32,910 nucleotides of DNA, from the NCBI GenBank assembly GCA_014801075.1, contig JAAVEW010000009.1:63985-96894 (forward strand). Reading direction: 5' to 3'. Source of the stretch: Barnesiella sp. GTDB taxonomy: Bacteria; Bacteroidota; Bacteroidia; Bacteroidales; Muribaculaceae. Positions 5,722 through 14,420 of this stretch are shown in pieces. A model generated the notes under the pieces. It saw only the letters and a program-made list of their open reading frames with translations, was not told the DNA's origin and made no database searches. The position numbers were made by a program, and so were the translations under genes. Position 1 is the first letter of the stretch. Every line of letters begins with the position of its first letter.

Positions 5722-8700
5722 TTATTTAACGATAGCTTTGGTGACGGTGGCACCGCGGCGCACGATGTAGACACTGCCAGGCTGCGGGTTGGTGACACGG
5801 CGGCCCATGACGTCGAAGTATTCCGGAGCGACATCCAAGTCGCCGTCAGTCAGAATACCGTCAACCGAGGTGATGATACCGTCGTCGCTCCATCCTGCGC
5901 CGCCGTCATTGACATCGGCGAGGAGATAAGCCTTGTTGGCGGCGAGATAGTTTTTCACCTGCTGAGCGCGGTCGGCAAGCGAGCTGTCATCCGAAGTGGC
6001 GGCGTACTGCGGCCAGCGAGCGGCATCGGCCGCGGCTGCGTCCTGAATCTTGGCCACCATGTCGTCAATAGAACCGTTGACTTCGTCGATAGAGCCGTTC
6101 GTGGTCGGGTTGTAGCTCTCCTGAGTTGCAGCTTTTGCCTTGGCATAGTTGCGGCTCTGCTGACCGTTGGTGAACTTGATAAACGTAGCGCAGGTGTACC
6201 AGATGAACTGACGGTTCTTGTAGAGCTCCTTGATGAACGAGCCGTTGAAATCGTCGCGCTCATGAATGAGGTTTTCCTTGTTGCTGCGGCTTGCGAAGGC
6301 GTTGCCGAAGTCCCATACCGGACCGAGTATCCACTTGCTGTCAGTAGTGTGGTGCATGTAGAAGTTGTCGGCGAAGGCGCTCGCGTCGTCCATGAGTTCC
6401 TGCACGATGTAATATTTGGCAGCCTGCTCGTAGTCGATAACATCGGTCCATGCTGCTGACATGGGGTTGGCAGCGGCGTAGGCTACGGTAGAGTTGAGAT
6501 TGTCGGTATGATCCTTGAGGTAACCCATTATGCGGTCCACCTCGTCGGCGGTTGCGATATCCTCTTTTGCGGGAGTTGCAGTGATGAGTTTGTTCTCGAA
6601 ACCGTTGTCGGAGGTCCATGAGTGGAAAAGTTCGGTACCGTCGTCAACGTGCGCTGTGCTGAATTCAAGCAGGAAGTCATTCTCCTCGGAGTAGGTGTCG
6701 TCGCCGTAGTCTGCTATCTGCACGCGGTCGGCGGCTGCACGCACGTTCTCCGCAATGAAGTAGAGACCCATGTACTCGTCGTTGATAACCAACTCCACGG
6801 GCTGCATGGCGGCAGTCCATTCGAGTCCGATGAGACGCGAAATTTCATGACCTACGAAGTTTGACAGCAGACCGTTGGCTGCATCGTTGGAGTAGGGCAT
6901 CAGCACCCAGTGCTTGCTCTTGGGCATATCAAGCACGGCCACTTTGTTCTTGAATTTAAGTTTGTAGGCCTTCTTCTCGAATGAGTCCCAATAGGTTTTG
7001 CCACGTCCTTTGATGGTTACGTCGCCGGCTGCGGTTGCGTCGATGGCAGTAACATCCGGGAGGTTGAGGGCATCGAGTTGGAATGTCGCTTTCTTGACAG
7101 CGCCGTCGTCGCCGTAGCCAATCACATCATCGGCATTGGGGGTAGTGATGCGCACAAGAGGCAGGGTCTTTGACCAGGGAGTCTCCTCCTCAATGAATTC
7201 TACTGATTCAGGCTCTGCCCAGGCATGATTGGAAATATAGTAAACCATATCTTTTCCTGTGAGCTGCAGACCGGGCTGTCCTGAACCGGGATACTGATTT
7301 TCGCCCTTGATGCTGAATATCACATTACCGTTGGCATACTGTTCGGGCACGATGAAGTCGTAAACGCCTGTAACGCCATTGACAATTACTTTGTCGTTGA
7401 ATTCAAGCTCCTGACCGGGCCATCCGTTATTCAATTTTTCGTCATAAATGTAGATGCTCACCGACGGCCAGTTGGCATCGTTGATTACGTAGATATGAGT
7501 GCCTTCGGGCTCAGGCTCGGGTTCGTAACCGGGCTTGGCATAGTCGGGCAGGGGAGCGGCGGGGGTGTTGTCACGCTCAGGTTCATCGAGCTTGGTCGAA
7601 CCCCACTGGCCTTTAAGCCAATTGATTTTATTGTTGAGGAAAGTCTTTACATTGTCTTTGTCAGATACGATGTCGCTGTTGTCGACAACTGAGCGGGGAA
7701 CATCGTTGCCAATTTGGTTGGGCAGCGGCTGTCCTCTCCATCGCTCGGCGTCGCGCAGGGCAGCTGCTTGCACGTGATTGACATACTCGTCAATCTCCAT
7801 GCACAGACGCTCGTAGGGGCTGGCGCTGCCGTCGGCCTCCTTGTTGACAAACCATTGGAAGGTATCTTTCACCTTGTTCATGAACTTGGTTTTGCCGCGC
7901 AGACCTGAGCCGTAATTGTTGCCGATCCAGTTGTTGCCGTAGGAATTTTGTCCGTTGTAGGAGGTCATATCGGGGAAGAACTGGTTGGTCGGTCCGTCAA
8001 AGGCGTGGCCGCAGTCCCAGAGGGGAGTGAAGTGCCACTTCTGACCCTCGCCGTGGTCGCGCATAAGGTAAGTAGAGCCGTGATACGCTTCGTAGTGCGA
8101 GAGGATTTCCTCTACTACATAGTAACGGGCGGCATCGTCGAGTTCGAGGTAGCTCCACAGCTCGCTGTCATCGCCGGAGTTGACGAGGTCGTTCATCTTG
8201 GTGAACTGGTCCTTGAGGAATCGCAACTGAAGGTCGGAAAGTTCCTCAGGGGTGTCGGGTGTCACCATAAGTGAGCCGTAATTAGGATCAGGGTTTCTGT
8301 TTGAGGCATCGGGCAGATGGAAAGCGCAGTCGTCAATGTAGTTGTCGAGTTCCACGAGGTAGCCGCCCGAAATGAGAGCGGGGTCGGAGACATTGTCGTC
8401 AAGCTCGGTGATGGGGAGTCGGCCGTCGCCTACGCGGATAGACTCAGTCAGGAAGTAGATACCGCGGTAGTCGCCGTTGATTACAACCTCGATGGGCTGC
8501 TGCCGGGGAGTCCAGGGCAGACCGATCATCTCGCCGAGGCGGAATCCGGTGAAGTTGCGCATGTAGCCGAATGAGTCATCAGCGTGGGCGAGTATGGCCC
8601 AATGCTTTGACTTGGTTCCGTTTACATTCATATTGAGCAGATTCTGCTTGGAGCCCAGTTTGAGCTTGAACGGCTTTTTGGAATATCCCTTGCGGGTGAA

Positions 8701-9294
8701 GTTACCACGGGCTTTGATTTCGAGAGGCAGGGGTGCATCTTGCGAACCTATCTCGGTGGCGCCGAGGTCCTTGAGCCACTGACAGTCCTTCATGTCAATC
8801 CAGTATTCGGCATTGCTGAAATAGTTCTTGTGAGCGAGGTCCTTGTCGATGATTTCATTCTCAAGCTCTGACTTGGTAGCGTCGGTATAAACGTTGATAT
8901 ACAGCACGGGAAGCGTACCGGTAGGCTCAAGCGAAGATACGGGCGGAATGTATCCACCCTCGTGAGAGCCGTCGGGCTTATAAGTAGCTCCGTTGACAAA
9001 ATCGAGGTTGTTGGTCTGTAATCCTTGATTATTATTGTTGAAGATGATTTTGGTGGGCACCGGTTTGCCGGCAGGCAGTTCCCAGTACCATTTGCCGTCG
9101 CCACGTCGGGTCATGGGGTCGCCGGGCCATGTCTCCGCATCGTTACAGTTGTCCCCTCCTTCAACCCAGGCCCATACGTGGGGCTCGCCCCAGTTGGCAG
9201 TGTTGTCAAACACCACGTAGTAATCAGAACTTTGCGCAGTCGATACACCTATCGCACCGAGCAAGCAGCAGATTAGCAAGAATAGTTTTTTCAT
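5722..9294 (-). CDS. Secreted double CotH-kinase protein with two starch-binding-like modules and T9SS-like tail
   Basis: A 1190-residue exported protein with signal peptide MKKLFLLICCLLGAIGVSTAQ. Residues about 24-108 resemble a CBM26-type starch-binding module (YYVVFDNTANW, WPGDPM, IIFNNNNQGLQT). CotH domain 1 spans about 126-575, with motifs KARGNFT, KHWAILAHADD, NGDYRGIYFLTES and LWDCGHAFDG (425-434). A second CBM26-like module lies at about 598-695. CotH domain 2 follows at about 708-1125 (IKGRGKTYWD, KHWVLMPYSND, NDEYMGLYFIAEN, VWDFGNAFASR). The last 35 residues (DVMGRRV...YIVRRGATVTKAIVK) resemble a T9SS sorting tail. CotH is an atypical protein-kinase fold that phosphorylates spore coat proteins in Bacillus; the target here is unknown. 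It is the second gene of an operon, 36 bases after its single-domain paralogue. Two divergent CotH domains in one secreted chain are unusual. Confidence 0.87.
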   Translation of the reverse strand: MKKLFLLICCLLGAIGVSTAQSSDYYVVFDNTANWGEPHVWAWVEGGDNCNDAETWPGDPMTRRGDGKWYWELPAGKPVPTKIIFNNNNQGLQTNNLDFVNGATYKPDGSHEGGYIPPVSSLEPTGTLPVLYINVYTDATKSELENEIIDKDLAHKNYFSNAEYWIDMKDCQWLKDLGATEIGSQDAPLPLEIKARGNFTRKGYSKKPFKLKLGSKQNLLNMNVNGTKSKHWAILAHADDSFGYMRNFTGFRLGEMIGLPWTPRQQPIEVVINGDYRGIYFLTESIRVGDGRLPITELDDNVSDPALISGGYLVELDNYIDDCAFHLPDASNRNPDPNYGSLMVTPDTPEELSDLQLRFLKDQFTKMNDLVNSGDDSELWSYLELDDAARYYVVEEILSHYEAYHGSTYLMRDHGEGQKWHFTPLWDCGHAFDGPTNQFFPDMTSYNGQNSYGNNWIGNNYGSGLRGKTKFMNKVKDTFQWFVNKEADGSASPYERLCMEIDEYVNHVQAAALRDAERWRGQPLPNQIGNDVPRSVVDNSDIVSDKDNVKTFLNNKINWLKGQWGSTKLDEPERDNTPAAPLPDYAKPGYEPEPEPEGTHIYVINDANWPSVSIYIYDEKLNNGWPGQELEFNDKVIVNGVTGVYDFIVPEQYANGNVIFSIKGENQYPGSGQPGLQLTGKDMVYYISNHAWAEPESVEFIEEETPWSKTLPLVRITTPNADDVIGYGDDGAVKKATFQLDALNLPDVTAIDATAAGDVTIKGRGKTYWDSFEKKAYKLKFKNKVAVLDMPKSKHWVLMPYSNDAANGLLSNFVGHEISRLIGLEWTAAMQPVELVINDEYMGLYFIAENVRAAADRVQIADYGDDTYSEENDFLLEFSTAHVDDGTELFHSWTSDNGFENKLITATPAKEDIATADEVDRIMGYLKDHTDNLNSTVAYAAANPMSAAWTDVIDYEQAAKYYIVQELMDDASAFADNFYMHHTTDSKWILGPVWDFGNAFASRSNKENLIHERDDFNGSFIKELYKNRQFIWYTCATFIKFTNGQQSRNYAKAKAATQESYNPTTNGSIDEVNGSIDDMVAKIQDAAAADAARWPQYAATSDDSSLADRAQQVKNYLAANKAYLLADVNDGGAGWSDDGIITSVDGILTDGDLDVAPEYFDVMGRRVTNPQPGSVYIVRRGATVTKAIVK

Positions 9295-9312
9295 TGGTTT
9301 AGTTGTTAATCC

Positions 9313-9348
9313 TTATTTTGTAATTATTCGTTATTTTGTAATTATACG
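9313..9348. repeat. 18-bp tandem duplication covering the last codons and stop of the upstream CotH gene
   Basis: Two 18-bp units (9313-9330 and 9331-9348) differ at one base. Read on the minus strand each encodes Arg-Ile-Ile-Thr-Lys-stop, so the end of the single-domain CotH gene, stop included, is present twice. Confidence 0.85.
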
Positions 9349-11313
9349 TTTCTCTACTTTGGAGCCGGAGCGCACTATGTATAAGCCACCTTTGGCGGGT
9401 AGGGCGATGCGTCGTCCTGTAATGTCGTAATACTCTTCGGGCGAGTCGGTTGAGTCGTTGTCGCCTGTGATGATGTCAACGCTGCTGTCGAGGTCGCGGG
9501 CATATTCGGGCAGCGGAGCGGCAGCAGTGGTGTCGCGCGCCGGCTCGGCAAAGTTGCCGCCGATAGGTCCGAAGTCATTCTGTTGCGCGAGCCAGTTGAT
9601 TTTGGCGCTGAGATGGCGGGTGACATCCTTCTTGCGCGCCTCCATGTCGGAATTGTCGACCACGTCAAGACCACCGGCCGGCACGGGCTGTCCGCGCCAG
9701 CGGCGGGCGTCGGCCTTTGCGGCCTCGGTTATACGGGAGCAGTAGGTGTCGATGTCAGCGGTCAGGCCGTTGTAGCCACCCTGCATGCCCATGAACCATT
9801 GCCATGTCTCCTTCACCTTGGCGTTGAACGTGGTGTTCATGCGCAGCGAGGGTATCCACGTGTTGCCGAACGGGTCGCAGTCGTAGAAGTAGGCGTCTGT
9901 CATGCCGTTGAAGGCGTTGCCGCAGTCCCACAGCGGGGAGAAGTGCCACTTACGGCCCTCGCCGCGGTCGCGGAAAAGGTAGGTCGAGCCGTGGTATGAC
10001 TCGGTGTGCGATATGATTTCCTCCACTATGTAGTAGCGGGCGGCATCGTCGATGTCCAGGTAGGTCCACATGGCGTCGTTGTCGTCACCGATGGCATCGT
10101 TGATGGCGGTGAACTGGTCGGCGATGAAGCGGCGTTGCAGTGCGGAATACTCCTCGGGGGTGTCGAAAGTGATGCGCAGCATGTCCTTGAACTGGTCGGC
10201 CTGTCCTTTCTCCTCCATGCGTATCTGCGCGTCGTCATCCTCGTCGTAGTTGTCGAGCTCCACGATGTAGCCGCCCGACACGAGCGCGGGGTCGTCGACA
10301 TTGTCGTCGAGTTCCTCCACGGGCACGCGGCCGTCGCCTACGCGGATTGACTCGGTCAGGAAGTAGAGGCCGCGGTAGTCACCGTTGATTACCACCTCGA
10401 CGGGCTGCTGACGCGGAGTCCAGGGGAGTCCGATACGTTCGCCGAGCGCGAAGCCGGTGAAGTTACGCAGGTAGCCCTTGTTGTCGTCGGCGTGGGCGAG
10501 GATGGCCCAGTGTTTCGACGACTTGCCGTTGATGTTCATGTTGAGGAGATTCTGCTTCTTGTCGAGCTTGAGCTTGAAGGGCTTCTTGGCAAAGGCGGTG
10601 CGGGTGTAGTTGCCGCGCGCCTTAATCTGCAGCGGCAGAGGCTTTTCGGCCGAACCGGTTGACTCGGCGCCGAGGTCCATGAGCCAGCCGCAGTCGTTGA
10701 CGTCGAGCCAGTACTCGCCGTTGAAGTAGTTTTTGTGGGCCAGGTCCTTGGATATGACCTCGTTGTCGTAGATTTTATTGCCGTTGCCGTCGAGGATAAA
10801 CTCTTTTGCGCCGCTATCATATTGATATACATTGATATACAGCACGGGTAGGGTGCCCGAAAGGCCGGCCACGGGTTGCGGCTCGGGGTCGGGAACCGGC
10901 TGATTGCCCACTTTGACGTATATCGTGGTGGGCAACAGAGCGTTACCGTTGCGCACGAGCGCGAATGATATGGTCACGTCGCTGAGGTCGCGCGCCTCGA
11001 TGTTGCTGCCGTTGAGTATGCCGGTGAATGCAGCCGAGCCGGTGACCTCGAGGTAGCCGTCAGAGCCGTAGTTGTAGCCCCAGCTGTCGGATGATACCTT
11101 GAACTGGCCGGAGAGGTTGTCGAGATGCAGGGTGTAGTTGTCGCCGTCGCGGCTGAAGCGGTAGGAGTCGAGCGCGTCCCAGCCGTTGGTCATTTCGCCG
11201 CGCAGATACATCACGGGGTAGCCGTCGGCGTCGGTGGTATCCTGCGCGTTTACGCTCGGGATGCCTGCAATAAACCCTAATAAAAGGGAAACAAAAATGT
11301 AAAATTTAGTCAT
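9331..11313 (-). CDS. Secreted CotH-kinase protein with SusE/F-like N-terminal module and T9SS-like tail
   Basis: A 660-residue exported protein, first gene of the CotH operon. The signal peptide is MTKFYIFVSLLLGFIAGIPSVNAQ. Residues about 31-146 form a beta-rich module (YPVMYLRGEMTNGWDALDSY, then WGYNYGSDGYLEVTG) reminiscent of SusE/SusF or other starch-binding domains. One CotH domain spans about 152-580, with KARGNYT, KHWAILAHADD, NGDYRGLYFLTES and LWDCGNAFNG (461-470). It is closely similar to CotH domain 1 of the downstream paralogue, so the pair arose by tandem duplication. The tail YYDITGRRI...GLYIVRSGSKVEKRIITK looks like a T9SS sorting domain. The carbohydrate-binding modules suggest a surface role near glycans; the kinase target is unknown. 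A strong promoter lies about 115-145 bases upstream. Confidence 0.87.
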   Translation of the reverse strand: MTKFYIFVSLLLGFIAGIPSVNAQDTTDADGYPVMYLRGEMTNGWDALDSYRFSRDGDNYTLHLDNLSGQFKVSSDSWGYNYGSDGYLEVTGSAAFTGILNGSNIEARDLSDVTISFALVRNGNALLPTTIYVKVGNQPVPDPEPQPVAGLSGTLPVLYINVYQYDSGAKEFILDGNGNKIYDNEVISKDLAHKNYFNGEYWLDVNDCGWLMDLGAESTGSAEKPLPLQIKARGNYTRTAFAKKPFKLKLDKKQNLLNMNINGKSSKHWAILAHADDNKGYLRNFTGFALGERIGLPWTPRQQPVEVVINGDYRGLYFLTESIRVGDGRVPVEELDDNVDDPALVSGGYIVELDNYDEDDDAQIRMEEKGQADQFKDMLRITFDTPEEYSALQRRFIADQFTAINDAIGDDNDAMWTYLDIDDAARYYIVEEIISHTESYHGSTYLFRDRGEGRKWHFSPLWDCGNAFNGMTDAYFYDCDPFGNTWIPSLRMNTTFNAKVKETWQWFMGMQGGYNGLTADIDTYCSRITEAAKADARRWRGQPVPAGGLDVVDNSDMEARKKDVTRHLSAKINWLAQQNDFGPIGGNFAEPARDTTAAAPLPEYARDLDSSVDIITGDNDSTDSPEEYYDITGRRIALPAKGGLYIVRSGSKVEKRIITK

Positions 11314-11366
11314 GGTTGACTTCCGGTTAGAAATGTAAGAAATATTATAAGATATGATATAAAAAT

Positions 11367-11393
11367 ACCCGGTAAGCGTTACGAAAACCGGGT
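11367..11393 (-). promoter_or_regulatory. Hairpin in the 5' UTR of the CotH operon
   Basis: ACCCGG (11367-11372) pairs with CCGGGT (11388-11393) around a 15-base loop. It lies between the promoter and the ATG, so it is transcribed as part of the leader. No riboswitch class is recognised. Confidence 0.4.
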
Positions 11394-11425
11394 TATACTA
11401 TAGCAGGATATAGCCTAATCCGCTG

Positions 11426-11457
11426 CAAATATACAATTTTTCAGGCAATCCTGCAAA
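11426..11457 (-). promoter_or_regulatory. Bacteroidetes-type promoter of the CotH operon
   Basis: On the minus strand TTTG (11457-11454), 20 bases, then TATATTTG (11433-11426) matches the consensus exactly. The leader would be about 105 bases and contains the hairpin at 11367-11393. Confidence 0.8.
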
Positions 11458-11521
11458 AAAATGGAATAAGAATCGTCTTAATATTTTTAATCCTTAATAT
11501 TGACTGCTAACCATCTTAGTA

Positions 11522-12019
11522 TCAGAATCCGAGACGCACGAACTCCTGCTCGAAGTTGGGGGTGAACACGCCCTGACCTATCAGTAGGCGTATCTCGTCG
11601 AGCGGGCGGAAGCAGCCGCCGTCGAGCTCGTCGGAGGGGTTGATGTCGAGGTCGCAGGTGGTGCGGAACACGTTGACATACTCGCTCTCGCGGTCGCTGT
11701 CAAAACGGTAGCTCGTGATAAATTCGGGCACGAAACCGGTGATACCCAGCTCCTCGCGGGCTTCGCGCACGAGAGCTTCGGCGGCAGTCTCGCCGTAGTC
11801 CACATGGCCGCCTACCGCCGTGTCCCACTTGCCCGGCTGTATATCCTTCCAGAGCGGGCGGCGCTGCGTGTAGAGTTCGCCGCGCGAGTTGAACACGTGG
11901 AGGTGGACCACGGGGTGGAGCAGGTGGGAGCCGTCGTGACACTCGCCGCGGGTGGCGCGCCCTATGGTGCGACCCTGCTCGTCGACCACGGGAAATATCT
12001 CTTTTGCGTTATCCTTCAT
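11522..12019 (-). CDS. Nudix hydrolase (YfcD/IPP-isomerase-like subgroup)
   Basis: A 165-residue cytoplasmic pyrophosphohydrolase. The Nudix box is complete at residues 71-93 (G, five residues, E77, seven residues, REAREELGI), giving the metal-binding glutamates. The N-terminal stretch EIFPVVDEQGRTIGRATRGECHDGSHLLHPVVHLHVFN, with QRRPLWKDIQPGKWDTAVGGHV just before the box, resembles the YfcD branch related to isopentenyl-diphosphate isomerase; substrate is unknown. The frame extends to 12079, but the ATG at 12019 matches the family start. It is divergent from the exonuclease gene. The minus-strand TATCTTTG at 12084-12077 could be its -7 box, with a weak -33 region. Confidence 0.9.
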   Translation of the reverse strand: MKDNAKEIFPVVDEQGRTIGRATRGECHDGSHLLHPVVHLHVFNSRGELYTQRRPLWKDIQPGKWDTAVGGHVDYGETAAEALVREAREELGITGFVPEFITSYRFDSDRESEYVNVFRTTCDLDINPSDELDGGCFRPLDEIRLLIGQGVFTPNFEQEFVRLGF

Positions 12020-12076
12020 TGCCGGAAATTGTGAGTTAAGTGGAAGTTGAAAAAATATGCAAACAGTTATTTTATG

Positions 12077-12084
12077 CAAAGATA
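12077..12084 (-). promoter_or_regulatory. Promoter -7 box upstream of the Nudix gene
   Basis: TATCTTTG on the minus strand is a perfect -7 box about 58 bases before the ATG. No TTTG occurs at the proper distance, so the promoter is only partly supported. Confidence 0.45.
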
Positions 12085-12130
12085 CGTATATTTTTCGCTC
12101 CGCGCGGTATGGCCGCAGCGATTTATTGCG

Positions 12131-12138
12131 TAATTTTG
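12131..12138 (+). promoter_or_regulatory. Promoter -7 box upstream of the exonuclease gene
   Basis: TAATTTTG on the plus strand fits TAnnTTTG, 21 bases before the ATG at 12160. The -33 region lacks TTTG. Confidence 0.45.
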
Positions 12139-12159
12139 CGGTAGAAAAACCAAGTAATC

Positions 12160-12669
12160 ATGCGCAATTTCATAGCAATAGACTTCGAGACAGCCACCGC
12201 CCGCCGCGACTCGATATGCGAGGTGGGTATATGCGTGGTGCGTGACGGCGAGGTGGTGGAGACACGTTCGTGGCTCGTGCGGCCCCCCTACAACCGTTAC
12301 AGCTACTTCAATATCAATATCCACGGCATACGCCCGGAGGACACCGAGGACGCGCCCGACTTCGACACCGTGTGGGAGGAGATAGAGCGCACCTACCTCG
12401 ATGAAATCAACACCTTCGTGGCCCACAACTATACCTTCGACCGCAGTTGCCTTGCCGCCGCAGCACAACTCTACAATATCCACCTGCCGCCACTGCGCTG
12501 GTACTGCTCGCTGGCCACGGCGCGCCGCGTGTTCAATTTCAACTGCAACAAGCTGGGCTACCTCTGCGACATGCTCGGCATACCCTCGGGCACCCACCAC
12601 CGCGCCGGCGACGATGCCGAAATGTGTGCGCGACTCTTCCTGCATGAGCTCGACTGCGCGCAGGAGTAG
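12160..12669 (+). CDS. DnaQ-like 3'-5' exonuclease (DEDDh family)
   Basis: A 169-residue exonuclease of the RNase T/DnaQ fold, normal length for a stand-alone domain. Exo I is FIAIDFETA (Asp8, Glu10). Exo II is FVAHNYTFDRSCL with Asp94. Exo III is HHRAGDDAEMCARLF, with His147 and probably Asp152 as the DEDDh pair. NINIHGIRPEDTEDAPDF is the typical substrate-cleft loop of polymerase-III-epsilon-like enzymes. Such stand-alone proteins trim DNA or RNA 3' ends in repair or maturation; which one cannot be told. It is a monocistronic unit ending at a long palindromic terminator. Confidence 0.92.
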   Translation: MRNFIAIDFETATARRDSICEVGICVVRDGEVVETRSWLVRPPYNRYSYFNINIHGIRPEDTEDAPDFDTVWEEIERTYLDEINTFVAHNYTFDRSCLAAAAQLYNIHLPPLRWYCSLATARRVFNFNCNKLGYLCDMLGIPSGTHHRAGDDAEMCARLFLHELDCAQE

Positions 12670-12674
12670 TCGGT

Positions 12675-12720
12675 AATAACAAAAGAAGGCTGCGCAATTG
12701 CGCAGCCTTCTTTTGTTATT
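12675..12720. terminator. 46-bp perfect palindrome, bidirectional terminator
   Basis: The sequence from 12675 to 12720 is its own reverse complement, centred between 12697 and 12698. It has an A-rich left arm (AATAACAAAAGAAGG), a core GGCTGCGCAA and a T-rich right arm. It separates the convergent exonuclease and aspartate decarboxylase genes and can terminate both. Confidence 0.93.
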
Positions 12721-12732
12721 GACCTTTGCCTC

Positions 12733-14370
12733 TTACTTCTTGGATTGGAGGAAGAGGGTGTGGTACTCGTCGAGTATCTTGCGGATGGCGGTGCCTATCT
12801 TGAGGTAGGCGTCCTTGTCGAGGTTGGCGAGCGAGGCTCTTACCGACCATTTCGGGCCGTCGAAACCGTCGCCGTTGAGGAGTACTACCGAGGTTTCGTT
12901 GGCAAGACGGATTACGAAGTCGAGAGGCTCGTAGTTATTGTTGAGGTAGTCGGTAAACTCGTCGCCATAGAATTTCTTGGCCCATACCATGAGGTCAATC
13001 TCGCTGTAATAGCCTGCGCGGTAGGGGTCGGGGAACAGGGTGAACCCTGTTGTGCTCCAGAGCGCTTCGAGGCGGGAGTGAATCATGTTGATAAGTTTGG
13101 GTTGCAGTTCCTCGCGGTGCAGATAGGCGAAGGTGGCGAAGAGCATCATCTGTATCTGCTGCGGGGTAGAGAGGCCGGCGGTGTGGTTGAGGCCCACGAG
13201 ACGGCTGTCGGCTACCAATCGGTCGATGAATTTCAGCGCGCCGGGGTCGAGAGTCAGCGACTCGTAGCGCTTGTTGAGAATAGCTTTCTCCTCGTCAGAG
13301 AGTTTGGCGATGCGGGCGTCGAACACGTTGTCGGGGGCAACGGCCATTGTGGCGAGACGCCAGCCGGTGGCACCGAAATATTTCGAGAACGAGTAGAGGC
13401 AGCAGGTGTTGTAGGGAAGAACATACATCAGCGACTTGAAGCCGTCGATAAATGTGCCGTACACGTCGTCGGTGATAATCATCAGGTCGGGGTTGTCGTT
13501 CTTGACCACGTCGACGAGCTGTTTGAGCGTCTCCTCCGAGAATGTGTAGCTCGGCGGGTTGGAGGGGTTGGTGATGCAGACGGCCTTGACCGAGGGGTCA
13601 CGCAGTTTGTCAATCTCCTCGGGCGCATACTGCCAGTCGTGGTAACCGTTGCGCTCCACTTTGTTGGCGCTGACATAGACGATGTCGAGGTCAAACTGGT
13701 CGAGGCGCGGAATCTCGAGGTAGGGGGTGAAGCAGGGGGTGAGCAGCGCGAGCTTGTCGCCCTTCTTCATCAGGAAGTTCTGTTTGAGAGTGTCGAATAC
13801 GTAGCACATGCCGGCTGTGCTGCCCTCGGTGGCGAAGAGGTCGAACACGGTGTTGTCGTCGCCACCGCCCATAGCCCAGCGCAGGTATTCACGCACAGCG
13901 ATTTCGGGGTACTTGAGGATGCGGGGCGGAGTGGGGTAGTGGTCGCCGAGAATGCCGTCGACCATCTCGAATACGAGTTCGTCGGCGTTGGCCTTCAAGT
14001 CGCCTGTAAAGTGGGAGTAGAAGTGGCGTAGCACTTTGGCGCCGATTTTGTCGGCGTTGGCGCTCAGGAAATCTTCAAAACGTTTCGCGATGCCATCCTG
14101 CGAGGGGGATGCCACGATGCCGATAGGAGCGTCGTAGACGGTGCGGTTGGCCTCCGACATTGCAAACTCACCGAGGGTGAAGAATGCCTCGCGGGGGAAC
14201 GACAGCAGCCAGTTGGGGTTGCCGCGGCCTGCGTTGAGGAATGTGGCGGTGGAACGTTGTGCGTTTTTCTCGGCCAGTTTGATGAGGGTGTCCTTTACTT
14301 CAAAGGGACTCATTTCAGAGAGGGCTTTTTCGTAAGAGCGGTTCTCCGGATTTTGGGGAATGGTAGCCAT
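12733..14370 (-). CDS. aspD: Bifunctional aspartate aminotransferase / L-aspartate 4-decarboxylase
   Basis: A 545-residue cytoplasmic PLP enzyme that converts L-aspartate to L-alanine and CO2, consuming a proton. The fold-type I aminotransferase core is clear: FLNAGRGNPNW near 44-54, CITNPSNPPS (265-274), DDVYG (301-305) and YSFSKYFGATGWR, in which Lys330 is the likely Schiff-base lysine. The C-terminal KWSVRASLAN provides the carboxylate-binding arginine. The length, the N-terminal extension and KLALLTPCFTPYLEIP are typical of AsdA/AspD rather than ordinary aminotransferases. It lies directly downstream of the AspT antiporter, its physiological partner, separated by 91 bases with a GC-rich hairpin. 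No separate promoter is seen in the gap, so the two are probably cotranscribed. Confidence 0.95.
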   Translation of the reverse strand: MATIPQNPENRSYEKALSEMSPFEVKDTLIKLAEKNAQRSTATFLNAGRGNPNWLLSFPREAFFTLGEFAMSEANRTVYDAPIGIVASPSQDGIAKRFEDFLSANADKIGAKVLRHFYSHFTGDLKANADELVFEMVDGILGDHYPTPPRILKYPEIAVREYLRWAMGGGDDNTVFDLFATEGSTAGMCYVFDTLKQNFLMKKGDKLALLTPCFTPYLEIPRLDQFDLDIVYVSANKVERNGYHDWQYAPEEIDKLRDPSVKAVCITNPSNPPSYTFSEETLKQLVDVVKNDNPDLMIITDDVYGTFIDGFKSLMYVLPYNTCCLYSFSKYFGATGWRLATMAVAPDNVFDARIAKLSDEEKAILNKRYESLTLDPGALKFIDRLVADSRLVGLNHTAGLSTPQQIQMMLFATFAYLHREELQPKLINMIHSRLEALWSTTGFTLFPDPYRAGYYSEIDLMVWAKKFYGDEFTDYLNNNYEPLDFVIRLANETSVVLLNGDGFDGPKWSVRASLANLDKDAYLKIGTAIRKILDEYHTLFLQSKK

Positions 14371-14420
14371 AATATCAGATATTTAAATATGTTGTATGAT
14401 TTTTTATAGAGAAAAGTATG

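Noticed and set aside
5713-6459. A 248-codon plus-strand frame opposite the end of the double CotH gene
   Set aside because: It is a shadow of the CotH frame without recognisable motifs, and begins next to the convergent terminator.
12745-14031. A 428-codon open frame on the plus strand opposite aspD
   Set aside because: It is an antisense shadow of a clear aspartate decarboxylase gene; its composition is Val/Glu/Gly-rich with no domain, as expected from GC-biased codons.
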